IMG/VR virus record: IMGVR_UViG_3300037963_003152
Location: 1 to 24,158 of that record
Direction: 5' to 3' (one strand)
DNA length: 24,158 bases
From: a virus
The notes under the pieces are model-generated. The model searched no databases and was not told where the DNA came from. It was given only the letters and a program-made list of their open reading frames with translations. The position numbers were made by a program, and so were the translations under genes. This document shows positions 1-8,866 of this stretch, piece by piece. The stretch's first letter is position 1; each line of letters starts with the position of its first letter.

Positions 1-1834
1 ATGTCACCATGTAATCGCCAGCCTGCGGCGCATCGGCGCTATTCAAAGAATTCAGTACGTGCGATCGTTTTCCAGCCGTGTTTGATTTACTTGGCCCCCA
101 TGCAACTTGCAAATTCGGCTTGGCTGGATTTCCAATAAACACGTCAACATGATCGCCGGGAGCGAGCGTTGCAAATCGCAATCCGCAGAGCCTTAAATTT
201 ACCGACGATCTGCGCGACGTAAACCATCGGCTGAATATGACGTCATTAAAATAGTCGAAGAAAAACTCGCCATAGAAGGCTCCCGGCGCGACATCGGAAT
301 TATTCAAAATCAATTCAGGCACCAGCGGACTGGCTCCCGTGGTCGTCGTTGAAGATGACTTGTGGCCGGGATCGTCGTCTTCGTGATCGTCAGTTGTGAG
401 TCGGAGGTCTTCGTACGATCCGCGAGATTGGGGATCGTTCAAATCAAACTCGGCGCTTTCTATATCTTCGGCCAAGATTAATGTGTCTCGTCCCGTCATA
501 TGAGTACGATCGAACGATTGCGAGGTCAGTCCGATTCCATAGCCTCCCTCTTTGAACCGTGGAAAAACGCCCCATTTCGCCATCAGCTTTTTCATGTCCG
601 AATAGCCCGTTTTCGAGTTTGACGAAATCGGAGCGAACAATGGAATGAATCCGCTTCGCGTCGGCAGATATCCGTTGATCCGTTGATAAGCGCGATTGAA
701 CAATTGATGCGCTGTTTGGATGTCCGTTACATTTAGCGAGTCGCGCGCCTCGTCGATCGTGTCACCGAAAAGACCACAGACCATCTGTTCATGGTAGCCG
801 CCAATGTATATCGTATTGACCAGCTCAGTAACTGGTGTACCGTGAATCACGCAGACATTTGTGATTACCGAATTTGCTCCGATGCCGCCTGTGACGTCAG
901 ATCCATTTTGCCTGCCTCGATATCGCCAGACTCCGTTACTGGTCGCGCTGCCCAATCGCATCGACCCATCGCTGGGATCTTTAAAAATCCCTGAATAATA
1001 GACGTAAGTTTGATTGTTGGATGAATTTTGGACTTTTGCCCACATATTATGAAATCGCGAGACTCCCGGCTCTGGGATCGTCAGATGTCCATAGCTGTAT
1101 TCTTGCCCTCCGAAAGCCGTCGGCAGTTTATACGCATGGCCCATTCGTGAGATGTGTTTGGCGTCGTACGTGGTAACAGTATCGAGCATCTGGGATCCGT
1201 CGAACGCAGTCAAAGTCGCGCTCGTTTTCATGGTCTGCCCACATCCCGCAAACCAAGAATATGACTGACTTCGAACGGCGTCAGATGACTCGGCTCCCCA
1301 GTCTTGTTTATCCGTTACTCGTTGCTCCGCAGCCTCGAGCGCATCGCCGAATTGCAGCGTGTAAGTTTGACCGTTCCATTTGCATCCGCGATATGTTCCG
1401 AAATGAATCGTTTCAAAATCTGTATCGGGCTTGTCGTTCCCAACGAGCCGACATTGCAATCGCGACAATGTACCGATCGGCATTTGCATAGCAAATTCGG
1501 CCGCAGCTCTTGTTACAACTGCGGTCATCTGCGCGCCAGAATATGCGAATTTTCTCGGTGTTACACTTTGAGCGCCGAGCGTGAGTTGTTGAGTCAACCC
1601 TACCAGAAACTGATATGGCTTACCGTTGACTGCACCAGATCCCGATGCGCCTGTTACGCCTGCATATGACGCGACGCCGGGATGGGATCCGATTTCCAGA
1701 ACCTTGGCATGTGGCTCTTCCCATGCGCCGATTTTATTGCTGATCGCAGGCGTACCAATAACCAGCCTGAATTGCGGCGCGTACACATCGGACTCTCTGA
1801 GCCGTCGCTTAAACTCGCTGCTCCACCGGGCCAT
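1..1834 (-). CDS. Minor tail / tail-tip protein (3' end outside window)
   Basis: An uninterrupted reading frame runs from an ATG at 1834 to the window edge: 611 complete codons with no stop, so the C-terminus is missing. The ATG shares its A with the TAA stop of the preceding tail gene (TAATG), which suggests translational coupling. The protein begins MARWSSEFKRRL. An Asp/His/Ser/Thr-rich linker (TTDDHEDDDPGHKSSSTTTT) lies near residues 479-503, followed by a region containing RWFTSRRSSVNLRL and LAPGDHVDVFIGNP. That arrangement suggests a beta-rich structural protein with a flexible linker before a distal domain. I recognise no named domain. Its place, two genes after the tape measure gene in a siphovirus late operon, is where distal tail, baseplate hub and receptor-binding components lie. 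It is therefore inferred to be a tail-tip structural protein; the exact role is unknown. Confidence 0.75.
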   Translation of the reverse strand, partial: MARWSSEFKRRLRESDVYAPQFRLVIGTPAISNKIGAWEEPHAKVLEIGSHPGVASYAGVTGASGSGAVNGKPYQFLVGLTQQLTLGAQSVTPRKFAYSGAQMTAVVTRAAAEFAMQMPIGTLSRLQCRLVGNDKPDTDFETIHFGTYRGCKWNGQTYTLQFGDALEAAEQRVTDKQDWGAESSDAVRSQSYSWFAGCGQTMKTSATLTAFDGSQMLDTVTTYDAKHISRMGHAYKLPTAFGGQEYSYGHLTIPEPGVSRFHNMWAKVQNSSNNQTYVYYSGIFKDPSDGSMRLGSATSNGVWRYRGRQNGSDVTGGIGANSVITNVCVIHGTPVTELVNTIYIGGYHEQMVCGLFGDTIDEARDSLNVTDIQTAHQLFNRAYQRINGYLPTRSGFIPLFAPISSNSKTGYSDMKKLMAKWGVFPRFKEGGYGIGLTSQSFDRTHMTGRDTLILAEDIESAEFDLNDPQSRGSYEDLRLTTDDHEDDDPGHKSSSTTTTGASPLVPELILNNSDVAPGAFYGEFFFDYFNDVIFSRWFTSRRSSVNLRLCGLRFATLAPGDHVDVFIGNPAKPNLQVAWGPSKSNTAGKRSHVLNSLNSADAPQAGDYMVT

Positions 1835-2628
1835 TAATTAACGCCTCCAGATGGCTTCGCGGCTACTTCGTAATCTGGCTTGTCTTGAATCGTGATCGTT
1901 TGATTCGTGTTTGAGTATTGGTTCGGGACTTCAACTTCAGTACGCGGGATCAGATATGTCAAAGTCAGATCGAGAGTGTAGGAAATCCGATGATCGTGGG
2001 TATTTGACATCGCTCCAACTCCCGACTGCGGCAGGATCAATGTTGGAAAGAAATCCGAATGCCTGACCAGCGATCCGGCTGGAAAGTAATCGTAAAGGCT
2101 ATCGACAACATCTGAATCGTCGATTGAAATTTTGAATCCGGGAGATAGCGCAGTGACTGACTCGACCAGATGCTGTTCGCGCTTTGCGATCGGTGGACTA
2201 CTTTCAATTGTCAGCTCGTCTCCGACAGATGGCGATGCGCTCGCCGAGTCCGCGTGGTAAGTCGTTGTTTCGTTGGCTCCAACAGTCAGATTAATTGCGT
2301 TCGGTCCAGCCTCGCGATCCAGTCTGCATGCCCATGCCTTGGCTGAGTCCAATCCGAATGCAACGACGCCTCCGCGCTCGAGATGGTTAATCATAGAATT
2401 AAATCGACGAAACAAATCGCGATCGGTGTACCGCTCCAAAACGATCCTCACGTCGACATATGGCCGCAACAACTCTCGAACTCGACCACCATCGATGGCG
2501 TAAGTATCGACCACATCGCGCTTCGGCATAATTTGCAAATCGCTGAGGTCTTCGGTCAGCGTGATTGTTTGGCGCGTCGTACCGGTTCTGGATTGATGCG
2601 GCCACCATGTAAAAAAAGGCATGCCCAT
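1834..2628 (-). CDS. Tail protein downstream of tape measure (distal-tail-like position)
   Basis: This 264-residue protein begins MGMPFFTWWPHQ. The start at 2628 is preferred over the Met two codons later because AGGA lies eight bases upstream, overlapping the TAG stop of the tape measure gene. Its TAA stop overlaps the ATG of the next gene. No transmembrane segment, signal peptide or known catalytic motif is visible. The sequence alternates polar and beta-prone stretches, and the C-terminal 60 residues (YTLDLTLTYLIPRTEVEV) look like a beta-sandwich. Immediately after the tape measure gene, siphoviruses normally encode the distal tail protein or another tail-tip subunit, so that is the inferred role. 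I see no sequence signature that proves it, and a different minor tail function is possible. Confidence 0.7.
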   Translation of the reverse strand: MGMPFFTWWPHQSRTGTTRQTITLTEDLSDLQIMPKRDVVDTYAIDGGRVRELLRPYVDVRIVLERYTDRDLFRRFNSMINHLERGGVVAFGLDSAKAWACRLDREAGPNAINLTVGANETTTYHADSASASPSVGDELTIESSPPIAKREQHLVESVTALSPGFKISIDDSDVVDSLYDYFPAGSLVRHSDFFPTLILPQSGVGAMSNTHDHRISYTLDLTLTYLIPRTEVEVPNQYSNTNQTITIQDKPDYEVAAKPSGGVN

Positions 2629-2637
2629 TTTGATTTC

Positions 2638-5253
2638 CTATAGAGTCGTAAATGGCGATGGCCGTCCGAAGAGATCGTTTTCTTCGCGCCCGTGCGCTCC
2701 CAGATCTCTTTCGAGCAGCCTGCCCAGAGTCGGTATTGAATCTGGATCGACGACAGCCGTATTGATCGTGATTGACGATTTACCGCTGCCTGTGAATGCC
2801 TGCAATCCGCGCGCAGTTGCGGTCCCAGTTCCAGCGCCATTCGATGGAATAATACGCTCGCCTTGGTGGACGAGCGCCATTCCGGTTCTGGGGACATATC
2901 CCCCAGTCTGGAATGACAGGCTGAACATATCTTGGATCGATTTCCAGACTTTCTGCCACCATTGCGAGATCCCTCTAAACAGCGCTCCCGGCAAATCGAC
3001 GAAGATCATTTTCACCAATCGCGGTATCAATTTGACCAACATCTGGAAGAGCGCCTTCGGCATTTCGAACAATAAAACTGGGATCAACTCTTCGATTAAA
3101 TCCGGCAACATTTCAATGATCGCGCTTGGCAACTCGACCAGAAACAACGGAATCAATTCTGACAATATATCGGGCAGCCCTTGGAGCAACGATTTGATGC
3201 CGTCGATTACTCCGTTGACTGCCTGCGTAACCATGTCGGCCATTACCTCACCGCGATCTGTGTCTTCTGCGGCAGCTTTTTTGTCAGCCTTAGTTACCTC
3301 TCCAGCCTCTTTGATTTGTTCTTGTCCAAGTCCGCGAGCCTCTAATTCTTGCTCTGAAAATCCAGCCTCGAGCAATTTGTCTCGTTGAGCCTGCAAATCT
3401 TTCTGGCGATTTTCGGCAAGTTCCGAGGCTTTTTCGCTGACTTCTGCATCGTACGCGGCATCGCCTTGCTGACCAAATCCAATCAAACTGGCTGCGCCAG
3501 CGCCCATCGGACCAGCTGCGCCCAGCGCAGAAAGTCCACCAGACTGCAAGAAATCCGACGCGCCTCCCATCGCAGATCCGATTTTCTGGGCTGTTTCTTT
3601 TCTGCGCTCTGCCGGGATCGCAGTTGCGATTGCGTTGATCGACGCGAGCATCCCGGCTTCGACTTCTTGAAAAGCTGCAACGGCCGATGGGCCGAGCGCC
3701 TCCGCTGCCTGTTTTGCCTCGGCGAATTGTTCCAGCATCCGCATCATTTGTTGCTCAAGCAATTTCGAGCCGGTCAATTGAGGCTGTATTTTTGCTGCCG
3801 TTCCAGCGAATTGCTTCCGCAGCTTGTCCATCGCCTTTGCGAAGTTTTCCGCGTCTTTCGCAGCTTTGGATGTGGTGCCTTTTTTCGCTGCCGGAGCGAG
3901 TTGTTTTCCGCTCATAATCGGCGTGCTGCCTGTTCCGCTTTTGATCGGATTTCCGTCGGCATCGACTTGCTGCAATTTGACTGTGACTCCAGTATTGTCA
4001 AGCCGAGCCAGTTCCAGTCGGATGTTGTCGACTGCCAAAGATGCATTGGAGTATTTTGCGATTGTAGCGTCGAGCGCCGCAGCCTGTGCCTTCAGTTCAT
4101 CTGAACGCAATGCGATCACTTTGTAGCCTTGGAAGTTTTCTTTGCGTTCTGCCTTCAGCCGAGCGATCGATTGATCGTGCATTTCCGTTGACAGTCCAAT
4201 CCCGGATTTCATGGCTCGCCCAGCTTCCAAGATTCCCAGCGTGACTTTTCGCCAAGAATCTGCGAGTCGATTGGTCATGCCTGCCCAGCCGATCAATATC
4301 GTTTCGCCAATATTGAACGCCTTCGCAATTCGCGCAGTCAGCGACAACATAAATCCGAAATGTTCCATTACGGCCAGCAGTGCATTTGTCAGCTGGTTGC
4401 CAACGACATCCGCGAGTCCCTCGGTCGTCTCTTTGTTTTCGTCGAGTACGCCAAGAATATCTTCCAGCACCAATTTGGCCGCTTCGAACAGTTTCGAATC
4501 TGCGACCATTTTCGCGAACACGGTAAACTGGTCTTTCAGCGTTGACATCAAACCTTCGAATGTTGTCGCCATCGACGCAGTACCGCCAGCGAGTTTTTCG
4601 TTGGTTTCGAGAGTCTCGAGTAGCGCCTGCCTGAATTCGGCCGTGGTCATTTGGGCCGCTTTCATGCCAGCCTGAACTTCGACCATTGCGATTACGCCTT
4701 TCTCGCGCAGAACATCCGCTGCGCCAGCGCCACCAGCCATGGCCTTACCGACTGCCTTCGCTGCCGTTACAAGATCGATTCCAGTCGCGCCAGCCAGATC
4801 CATCACGCCATCGCGAACGACTTCTGCATTAACGCCGAACGCTTCCAGCGTTGCTTCGGCTTCAACCAGCCCATTAATTGAGAATGGTGTACGCGAAGAG
4901 ATCTGGAATAGTTCTTCAACTCGTCGCTTACCCTTGTCCAGACTTCCGAGAAGAACGCCGATCCGAGTTTCGAAGGCTTCAAGATTCGCGCCAGTCTTGA
5001 TCGCCTCTCGGCCCATTTTTGTATAGGCGATCGCAGTTGCCGTCGCTCCAGCGGCAGCTGCCGCCAGCGCCATCGCGGATCCCTTGGCCGCGACTCCTAA
5101 CATTTTCGACGATTTGCCTGTGGCGTTTTGAGTCTTTTTCAGATCTTCTAATGAATCTTCAAGGGCATCGGCGCGCCTTGTAGTCAATGCCAGCTGTGCC
5201 GACATTTTATCTTCCAGCTTCAATAGATACTTGATGACTTCTTGATCGGCCAT
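2638..5253 (-). CDS. Tail tape measure protein
   Basis: At 871 residues this is the longest complete gene of the window, and it follows the two tail-chaperone frames, the standard siphovirus order. The protein sets tail length and helps deliver DNA. Visible features in order are: an N-terminal helical region with a coiled coil (about 20-45), an Ala/Gly-rich hydrophobic stretch (about 48-80), long Ala/Lys/Glu-rich helical regions, a charged stretch near 600-665, and a strongly hydrophobic segment at about 679-777. That segment is made of roughly 23-residue repeats (units begin LPSAIIE, MPKALFQ, LPGALFR). The C-terminus contains GGYVPRTGMALVHQGERI, a pattern common at the ends of tape measure proteins. 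At the usual 1.5 angstrom per residue the tail would be about 130 nm long (inference). The start is the ATG 12 bases after the preceding stop. Confidence 0.93.
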   Translation of the reverse strand: MADQEVIKYLLKLEDKMSAQLALTTRRADALEDSLEDLKKTQNATGKSSKMLGVAAKGSAMALAAAAAGATATAIAYTKMGREAIKTGANLEAFETRIGVLLGSLDKGKRRVEELFQISSRTPFSINGLVEAEATLEAFGVNAEVVRDGVMDLAGATGIDLVTAAKAVGKAMAGGAGAADVLREKGVIAMVEVQAGMKAAQMTTAEFRQALLETLETNEKLAGGTASMATTFEGLMSTLKDQFTVFAKMVADSKLFEAAKLVLEDILGVLDENKETTEGLADVVGNQLTNALLAVMEHFGFMLSLTARIAKAFNIGETILIGWAGMTNRLADSWRKVTLGILEAGRAMKSGIGLSTEMHDQSIARLKAERKENFQGYKVIALRSDELKAQAAALDATIAKYSNASLAVDNIRLELARLDNTGVTVKLQQVDADGNPIKSGTGSTPIMSGKQLAPAAKKGTTSKAAKDAENFAKAMDKLRKQFAGTAAKIQPQLTGSKLLEQQMMRMLEQFAEAKQAAEALGPSAVAAFQEVEAGMLASINAIATAIPAERRKETAQKIGSAMGGASDFLQSGGLSALGAAGPMGAGAASLIGFGQQGDAAYDAEVSEKASELAENRQKDLQAQRDKLLEAGFSEQELEARGLGQEQIKEAGEVTKADKKAAAEDTDRGEVMADMVTQAVNGVIDGIKSLLQGLPDILSELIPLFLVELPSAIIEMLPDLIEELIPVLLFEMPKALFQMLVKLIPRLVKMIFVDLPGALFRGISQWWQKVWKSIQDMFSLSFQTGGYVPRTGMALVHQGERIIPSNGAGTGTATARGLQAFTGSGKSSITINTAVVDPDSIPTLGRLLERDLGAHGREENDLFGRPSPFTTL

Positions 5254-5265
5254 TTTCGGTTTACC

Positions 5266-5544
5266 TTAGTCGCGCAATACGACGACTGGAAAGACTGGCA
5301 TATTGTCGGCGTTGATCCTTTTCATTAGTTGAGCCGCTGTCGCATCGGCTTGCTGGATGCACGCGAATGCCAGCGACATTTCCCAGACATCCAACTCTAA
5401 AACCTCACTCGGCAGCTTGCCGTACCTCTTCGCGATTTGATCGATCACAATTAGGCTGGTCGGATTTTCTTCGAAAGGCTCGCAGCCGGTCGACGGCTGC
5501 GCCTCCATCGGTACTGAGATCCAGAATTTCAGAAAACAATTCAT
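5266..5544 (-). CDS. Second tail assembly chaperone frame (gpT-like, probably made by frameshift)
   Basis: This frame overlaps the end of the upstream chaperone gene by 140 bases and finishes 12 bases before the tape measure gene, as lambda T does relative to G and H. Residues from about ENPTSLIVIDQIAKRYGKLP onward look like a folded helical domain (also VWEMSLAFACIQQAD). The first 24 or so residues, which share DNA with the other frame, look like out-of-frame sequence. There is no good Shine-Dalgarno before its ATGs. It is therefore more likely expressed as a C-terminal extension of the 177-residue protein than on its own. The frame relation requires +1 (or -2) slippage. The sequence TTT-C at 5476-5473 (TTT to TTC) is one plausible +1 site, which would give a fusion of about 223 residues. 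Independent initiation at the internal ATG (MEAQP) cannot be excluded. Confidence 0.7.
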   Translation of the reverse strand: MNCFLKFWISVPMEAQPSTGCEPFEENPTSLIVIDQIAKRYGKLPSEVLELDVWEMSLAFACIQQADATAAQLMKRINADNMPVFPVVVLRD

Positions 5545-5938
5545 CCGCGATTTGATTGGGAATTGATCCGACCCAGAGCGTACCTTTCTTGGCGTTCGAT
5601 TTTTCGGATTCCAGTACGCATTTCACATTTTCGAATTCGTTCGTACTGGGATTTCCAACGGCAATCAAACCTGCCGCGACGATTGCATCTTTCAATTTCG
5701 CCATCGTTTTAAGGCTTTCGGCGCTTTGCGTAGCGATCAATTTTTCAACATCGCTGGCATCTTTTGGATCGGCTTTTTTGGATTTGCTCGCGCCCTCCAT
5801 GCCTTGACTCATAGCAAGCGCCGCATGGCCGACTGCCGCAAGATCGGCGCTGCATATTTTCTTGATACGCCAGATCATCGGCCCGATTTCGATTTCCCGA
5901 ATCGCGCTGTTTTCGATTGCTGCCAGAATTTGTCCCAT
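5405..5938 (-). CDS. Tail assembly chaperone (gpG-like)
   Basis: This 177-residue protein lies between the tail tube and tape measure genes, the conserved place for the chaperone that holds the tape measure protein during tail assembly. It starts MGQILAAIENSA after a clear Shine-Dalgarno (GAGGAG, seven bases before ATG). The middle is Ala/Lys/Ser-rich and helical. The last 40 or so residues (from STDGGAAVDRLR) overlap the second frame and look less like conserved protein, as expected if they are translated only when no frameshift occurs. The family diverges too fast for a motif-based call, so the assignment rests on position, size and the overlapping downstream frame. Confidence 0.75.
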   Translation of the reverse strand: MGQILAAIENSAIREIEIGPMIWRIKKICSADLAAVGHAALAMSQGMEGASKSKKADPKDASDVEKLIATQSAESLKTMAKLKDAIVAAGLIAVGNPSTNEFENVKCVLESEKSNAKKGTLWVGSIPNQIADELFSEILDLSTDGGAAVDRLRAFRRKSDQPNCDRSNREEVRQAAE

Positions 5939-5970
5939 TTGTAATCTCCTCTAATTGATGGGGTTAATTG

Positions 5971-6969
5971 TTAGCCAGAATGAACTGCCGTCGCTGCCTC
6001 GTTCTTAATGTCGATCTGTGTACCGAGAGCGAGTCCGCTGGATCCATCGCCTTGCGCTCGCAATACGACGCTGGCTGTCACCAGACCAGTTTCGGAAATT
6101 TCATCCGTGTAGCTTTCGATATATGCGTCATTGATCGAAAACTTCATCTCGCGCTCGTCACCGCTACTCAATCCATTGTTGAAGATTACGATCGCATCGC
6201 CCTCTTCATCGCTGATGAATTTTTGATAGGTCGTGTCATCGGTTTCGAATGTTACGGTCATCGTCACATTTCGATAATCCGACTGAACCGGCTGCTTAGT
6301 AACCAGCGACCCCAGCCGCATCCGATCTGACAGACCATTTTCGATTTTGTACTCGAAATCGATCAGCGTGATTGTTTGGCCTCGGTAAGAAAGGGTTCCA
6401 GCGTGATGGTGCAGTACCAGATTCTCGTTGGTCGGATCGGTGAACGACAGCGACGGGCTATCGTGTCTCGCATTGCCTGACGACGATGAACTCGTCTCGC
6501 CGATCAAATCCATGGCCATGGTCATGTGTTCGCCTGCCGCAACAGAACACGTCAGAGAATTCAGTACGACGCCCTCGAATCGCTCGTAATTGTCTCCGGT
6601 CCCTCGTTGCAGAAAGAGCGTATTTCCCTCGATTGGAACATCGCCCATCGTATAAGTATGGGTGTTCGGTGTACCGGATGAAGTCGCGGACGCGCCGAGC
6701 GCAGCTTTGAAAAAATACCCGCAGTTATCGTACGTGCATTCGATTTCCAGTGAGCCTGTTGAGGCATCCTTGGTAATATAATGTGACTTGCGTAAACCAG
6801 CGACGCCTGAAACTCTCAGATTCGGTCGCGCTACCTTCTCGATCTGACGCAGCATCGAGCAAGAAATAATCGGTCGAGTAATCGCAGCTTCAGCGGCTGC
6901 CGTTCCATAGGTCGACTCGGGGCCGATTCCGACGAATGAATTCCGTCCAAAGTAAGAAGATGTAGCCAT
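5971..6969 (-). CDS. Major tail tube protein
   Basis: This 332-residue protein opens MATSSYFGRNSFVGIGPEST. The pattern of a glycine-rich N-terminus followed by G-x-E-STYGTA is typical of phage tail tube proteins. The remainder is beta-rich, with many Ser/Thr/Asp residues and no membrane segments, as expected for a tube subunit that polymerises around the tape measure. The start has a well-placed GGAG six bases upstream. Its position between the tail terminator side of the operon and the chaperone pair is the usual one. No sheath gene follows, which supports a long non-contractile tail. An additional Ig-like C-terminal domain is possible (last 90 residues, EMKFSINDAYIESY onward) but not demonstrable by eye. 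Confidence 0.82.
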   Translation of the reverse strand: MATSSYFGRNSFVGIGPESTYGTAAAEAAITRPIISCSMLRQIEKVARPNLRVSGVAGLRKSHYITKDASTGSLEIECTYDNCGYFFKAALGASATSSGTPNTHTYTMGDVPIEGNTLFLQRGTGDNYERFEGVVLNSLTCSVAAGEHMTMAMDLIGETSSSSSGNARHDSPSLSFTDPTNENLVLHHHAGTLSYRGQTITLIDFEYKIENGLSDRMRLGSLVTKQPVQSDYRNVTMTVTFETDDTTYQKFISDEEGDAIVIFNNGLSSGDEREMKFSINDAYIESYTDEISETGLVTASVVLRAQGDGSSGLALGTQIDIKNEAATAVHSG

Positions 6970-6985
6970 GGGGATCTCCGGTAAT

Positions 6986-7822
6986 TCAGGATGTGTGAAG
7001 GGCTAAGTTTTTTACGATCAAAGTCGCGCGCTGATCAATCACTCTTACAACTTGCAGATCGTCGACGATTCCAAAAGTCATAATGATCAAATATCTCTTT
7101 TCGTGGTCGCCTGCCTTGATTGGCATTTGAACAACGTAATCTGAAAGAATTGAGATCGAGTTTAGCACAGTCATCGCGCTGGTCGTGTCGTTCCCATCTT
7201 GGTCGTAAATCACAGCCTTGACAAATGCGATCTCTTCTTTTCGGCTCGACGATTCACTCTCGCGCGACAACGACTCGATGCATCCGCTTAGATCCCAGTA
7301 AATTTTGGTCTCGTCGTTGACTTGTTTACGAATTCGATGCGTCGGATATAGTTGATCGGCTGTGGGCGCAGCGCATTCCAAGACATATGTTCCGCTGGCG
7401 CTGCCCGGTTGAGCAACATCGATAATCGCAGTTTTCGAACTGTTTACTGTGATGTTCGTTGAGTTGTTTGCTCCGCTTGCGAGATTGGCCGTGTCATTTC
7501 CCCAGTACAAAAAAGCGCCGACGGATGCAGATTGGGCCGCGTTCGATTGACCATAGAGCGTGTTTACATTGTGATTCGTGTCGTCGATGTGAATCGTCAT
7601 CGTCCGATTTGCGATGGATGGTGTACCGTCAAATGCCCAATTCAGGAGCGTTATACCGTCGGCAGTTGTGATTCGGATGTCGTTGAAGTTTGGATCGACA
7701 TTTTCCCAAAACTTACCGAACGCAGCTGGGACAGCCAAAACTGCCTCTGGCGCTGCGACTCCAGAATGGTTCGCAATTGTCAGCGGCTGCCGATACAGCC
7801 AATCCGATCCAAGCCATGCCAT
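6986..7822 (-). CDS. DUF2341-like tail-region protein
   Basis: This 278-residue protein has an N-terminal half resembling the DUF2341 domain: W-L-YRQPLTIANHSG near 8-20, a central FNDIRITTADGITLLNWAFDG near 46-66, and a closing LYWGNDTAN-like segment near 105-112. These match the family's YR-x-x-I, DIRFTD-x-DG-x-x-L and Y-x-GN pattern. DUF2341 is known from bacterial surface and carbohydrate-associated proteins as a beta-sandwich of uncertain function. The C-terminal half (about 150-278) is not recognised. The start has GGGGAG seven bases before ATG. The gene sits between the tail terminator and the tail tube, where an accessory virion gene is plausible. A role in a tail decoration or surface-binding appendage is inference only. 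Confidence 0.7.
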   Translation of the reverse strand: MAWLGSDWLYRQPLTIANHSGVAAPEAVLAVPAAFGKFWENVDPNFNDIRITTADGITLLNWAFDGTPSIANRTMTIHIDDTNHNVNTLYGQSNAAQSASVGAFLYWGNDTANLASGANNSTNITVNSSKTAIIDVAQPGSASGTYVLECAAPTADQLYPTHRIRKQVNDETKIYWDLSGCIESLSRESESSSRKEEIAFVKAVIYDQDGNDTTSAMTVLNSISILSDYVVQMPIKAGDHEKRYLIIMTFGIVDDLQVVRVIDQRATLIVKNLALHTS

Positions 7823-7824
7823 TG

Positions 7825-8295
7825 TTACGCTCCCCTTCGTTCAGTATATTCGATGTGCATTTGAATCGTCCCGACTCCGTATCCCGGCAGCTGAATTTGC
7901 TCGCCGTCAAACGCCGAAACATCCAGCTCAACATCGCGCGCAGTTCCGTTGACTTCGGGATCGTTTTCCAAAACTTTCATGACATCGCTCACCGCGTCGA
8001 CTGCCGCCAAGACTGCATTATCAGCGCCCTCGGCAGTACGCGGTACAAATACATCGATCTGGATCGTCAGTTCCCGATCGTAATTTCTGAGTAGCGTTCT
8101 GCCTGCATTCCGGCTCGATTGGATGTTCAATGGGTAGAGATATATTCCCGGCGCTCTCGGAGCGACGCCGACATGCAACGATCCGATCGCAACGGCATCC
8201 GCAGTTGAGAAATCGTAATTGTACGAGTCGCCACCATTGATCGTAGCCAGCTGGCTTTTTACGCGAGTCAGGATTGTTCGTTCTGTGCTACCCAT
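7825..8295 (-). CDS. Tail terminator-like protein
   Basis: This 156-residue protein overlaps the end of the tail-completion gene by eight bases and stops three bases before the next start. It carries ERTILTRVKSQLATI at the N-terminus, a central RELTIQIDVFV strand and a C-terminal GVGTIQMHIEYTERRG strand. This short alpha/beta layout with a final long beta strand is typical of proteins that cap the tail tube and join it to the head (lambda gpU / HK97 gp10-neighbour class). There is no catalytic motif. The assignment rests on the order connector, tail-completion protein, terminator, tube, which is standard for siphoviruses. Confidence 0.7.
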   Translation of the reverse strand: MGSTERTILTRVKSQLATINGGDSYNYDFSTADAVAIGSLHVGVAPRAPGIYLYPLNIQSSRNAGRTLLRNYDRELTIQIDVFVPRTAEGADNAVLAAVDAVSDVMKVLENDPEVNGTARDVELDVSAFDGEQIQLPGYGVGTIQMHIEYTERRGA

Positions 8296-8866
8296 GCCTG
8301 ACTCTCGATGAAATTAACGGTTTCAACTCTCGACCAATTTCGCGCTGAACTCGATCGATCGCGGGTTTCATATATGGGCGCTTTTTGATTCGGATTCGCT
8401 TTTTCAGCAAATAGAAAACTTCACCCGTGACTTGATGCACCAGTAACGGCTGCCCTTTTCGCGACTGGGCAAATGCCAATCCCGGCACATCGCGAGCCGA
8501 CGCATATCGCGCGACGCCAGATCCCGTCGTAAGCGAATCGTGAACTGGGATGGTCAGAAATTTGCTGGTCTTTGGTTTGATCTCGCCACCATCTTCATGG
8601 ATTCGCGCGTACGAGACTCCCTTGCTCCGACCACCAGCCTGCAACAAAATCCCAACTGTACTCCTGCCCTCGGATACTGCCTTGGCCGAAATGCTCGCTC
8701 GCAATCTACCGCTTCGAACATTTAGAACGCTGCCAGCCTCTCGCTTGGCATAGCTTTCAGCACGCGCAGCCTTTTTGATTGCGAACCGATTCAAAGTCTT
8801 GATGATCGTGCCTTTCGACGACCGCCGCATTATTTCGGCAAATTCAGCTGGTGTCAGATCAGCCAT
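8288..8866 (-). CDS. HK97 gp10-like head-tail / tail-completion protein
   Basis: This 192-residue protein starts at MADLTPAEF. That ATG shares its A with the stop of the connector gene (TAATG), so it is chosen over a longer in-frame extension into the neighbouring gene. The hallmark is VRSGRLRASI near residue 50, followed by SYARIHEDGG and a C-terminal RPYMKPAIDRV. This is the (V/N)R(T/S)GRLRxSI ... HExG ... RPF-xPA pattern of the HK97 gp10 / Mu virion-morphogenesis families that complete the head-tail junction. It is larger than the usual 110-150 residues because it has an inserted segment (about 95-150) between the HEDGG and RPY motifs. Mean charge is strongly basic. Confidence 0.8.
   Translation of the reverse strand: MADLTPAEFAEIMRRSSKGTIIKTLNRFAIKKAARAESYAKREAGSVLNVRSGRLRASISAKAVSEGRSTVGILLQAGGRSKGVSYARIHEDGGEIKPKTSKFLTIPVHDSLTTGSGVARYASARDVPGLAFAQSRKGQPLLVHQVTGEVFYLLKKRIRIKKRPYMKPAIDRVQREIGRELKPLISSRVRHG

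Noticed and set aside
2621-3388. Plus-strand open frame of 255 codons
   Set aside because: It lies opposite the tape measure gene, has no ribosome-binding site, and its translation lacks domain-like character. It is a shadow of the minus-strand coding sequence.
3385-4104. Plus-strand open frame of 239 codons rich in Cys and Arg
   Set aside because: It is also antisense to the tape measure gene; its composition is that of an out-of-frame reading.
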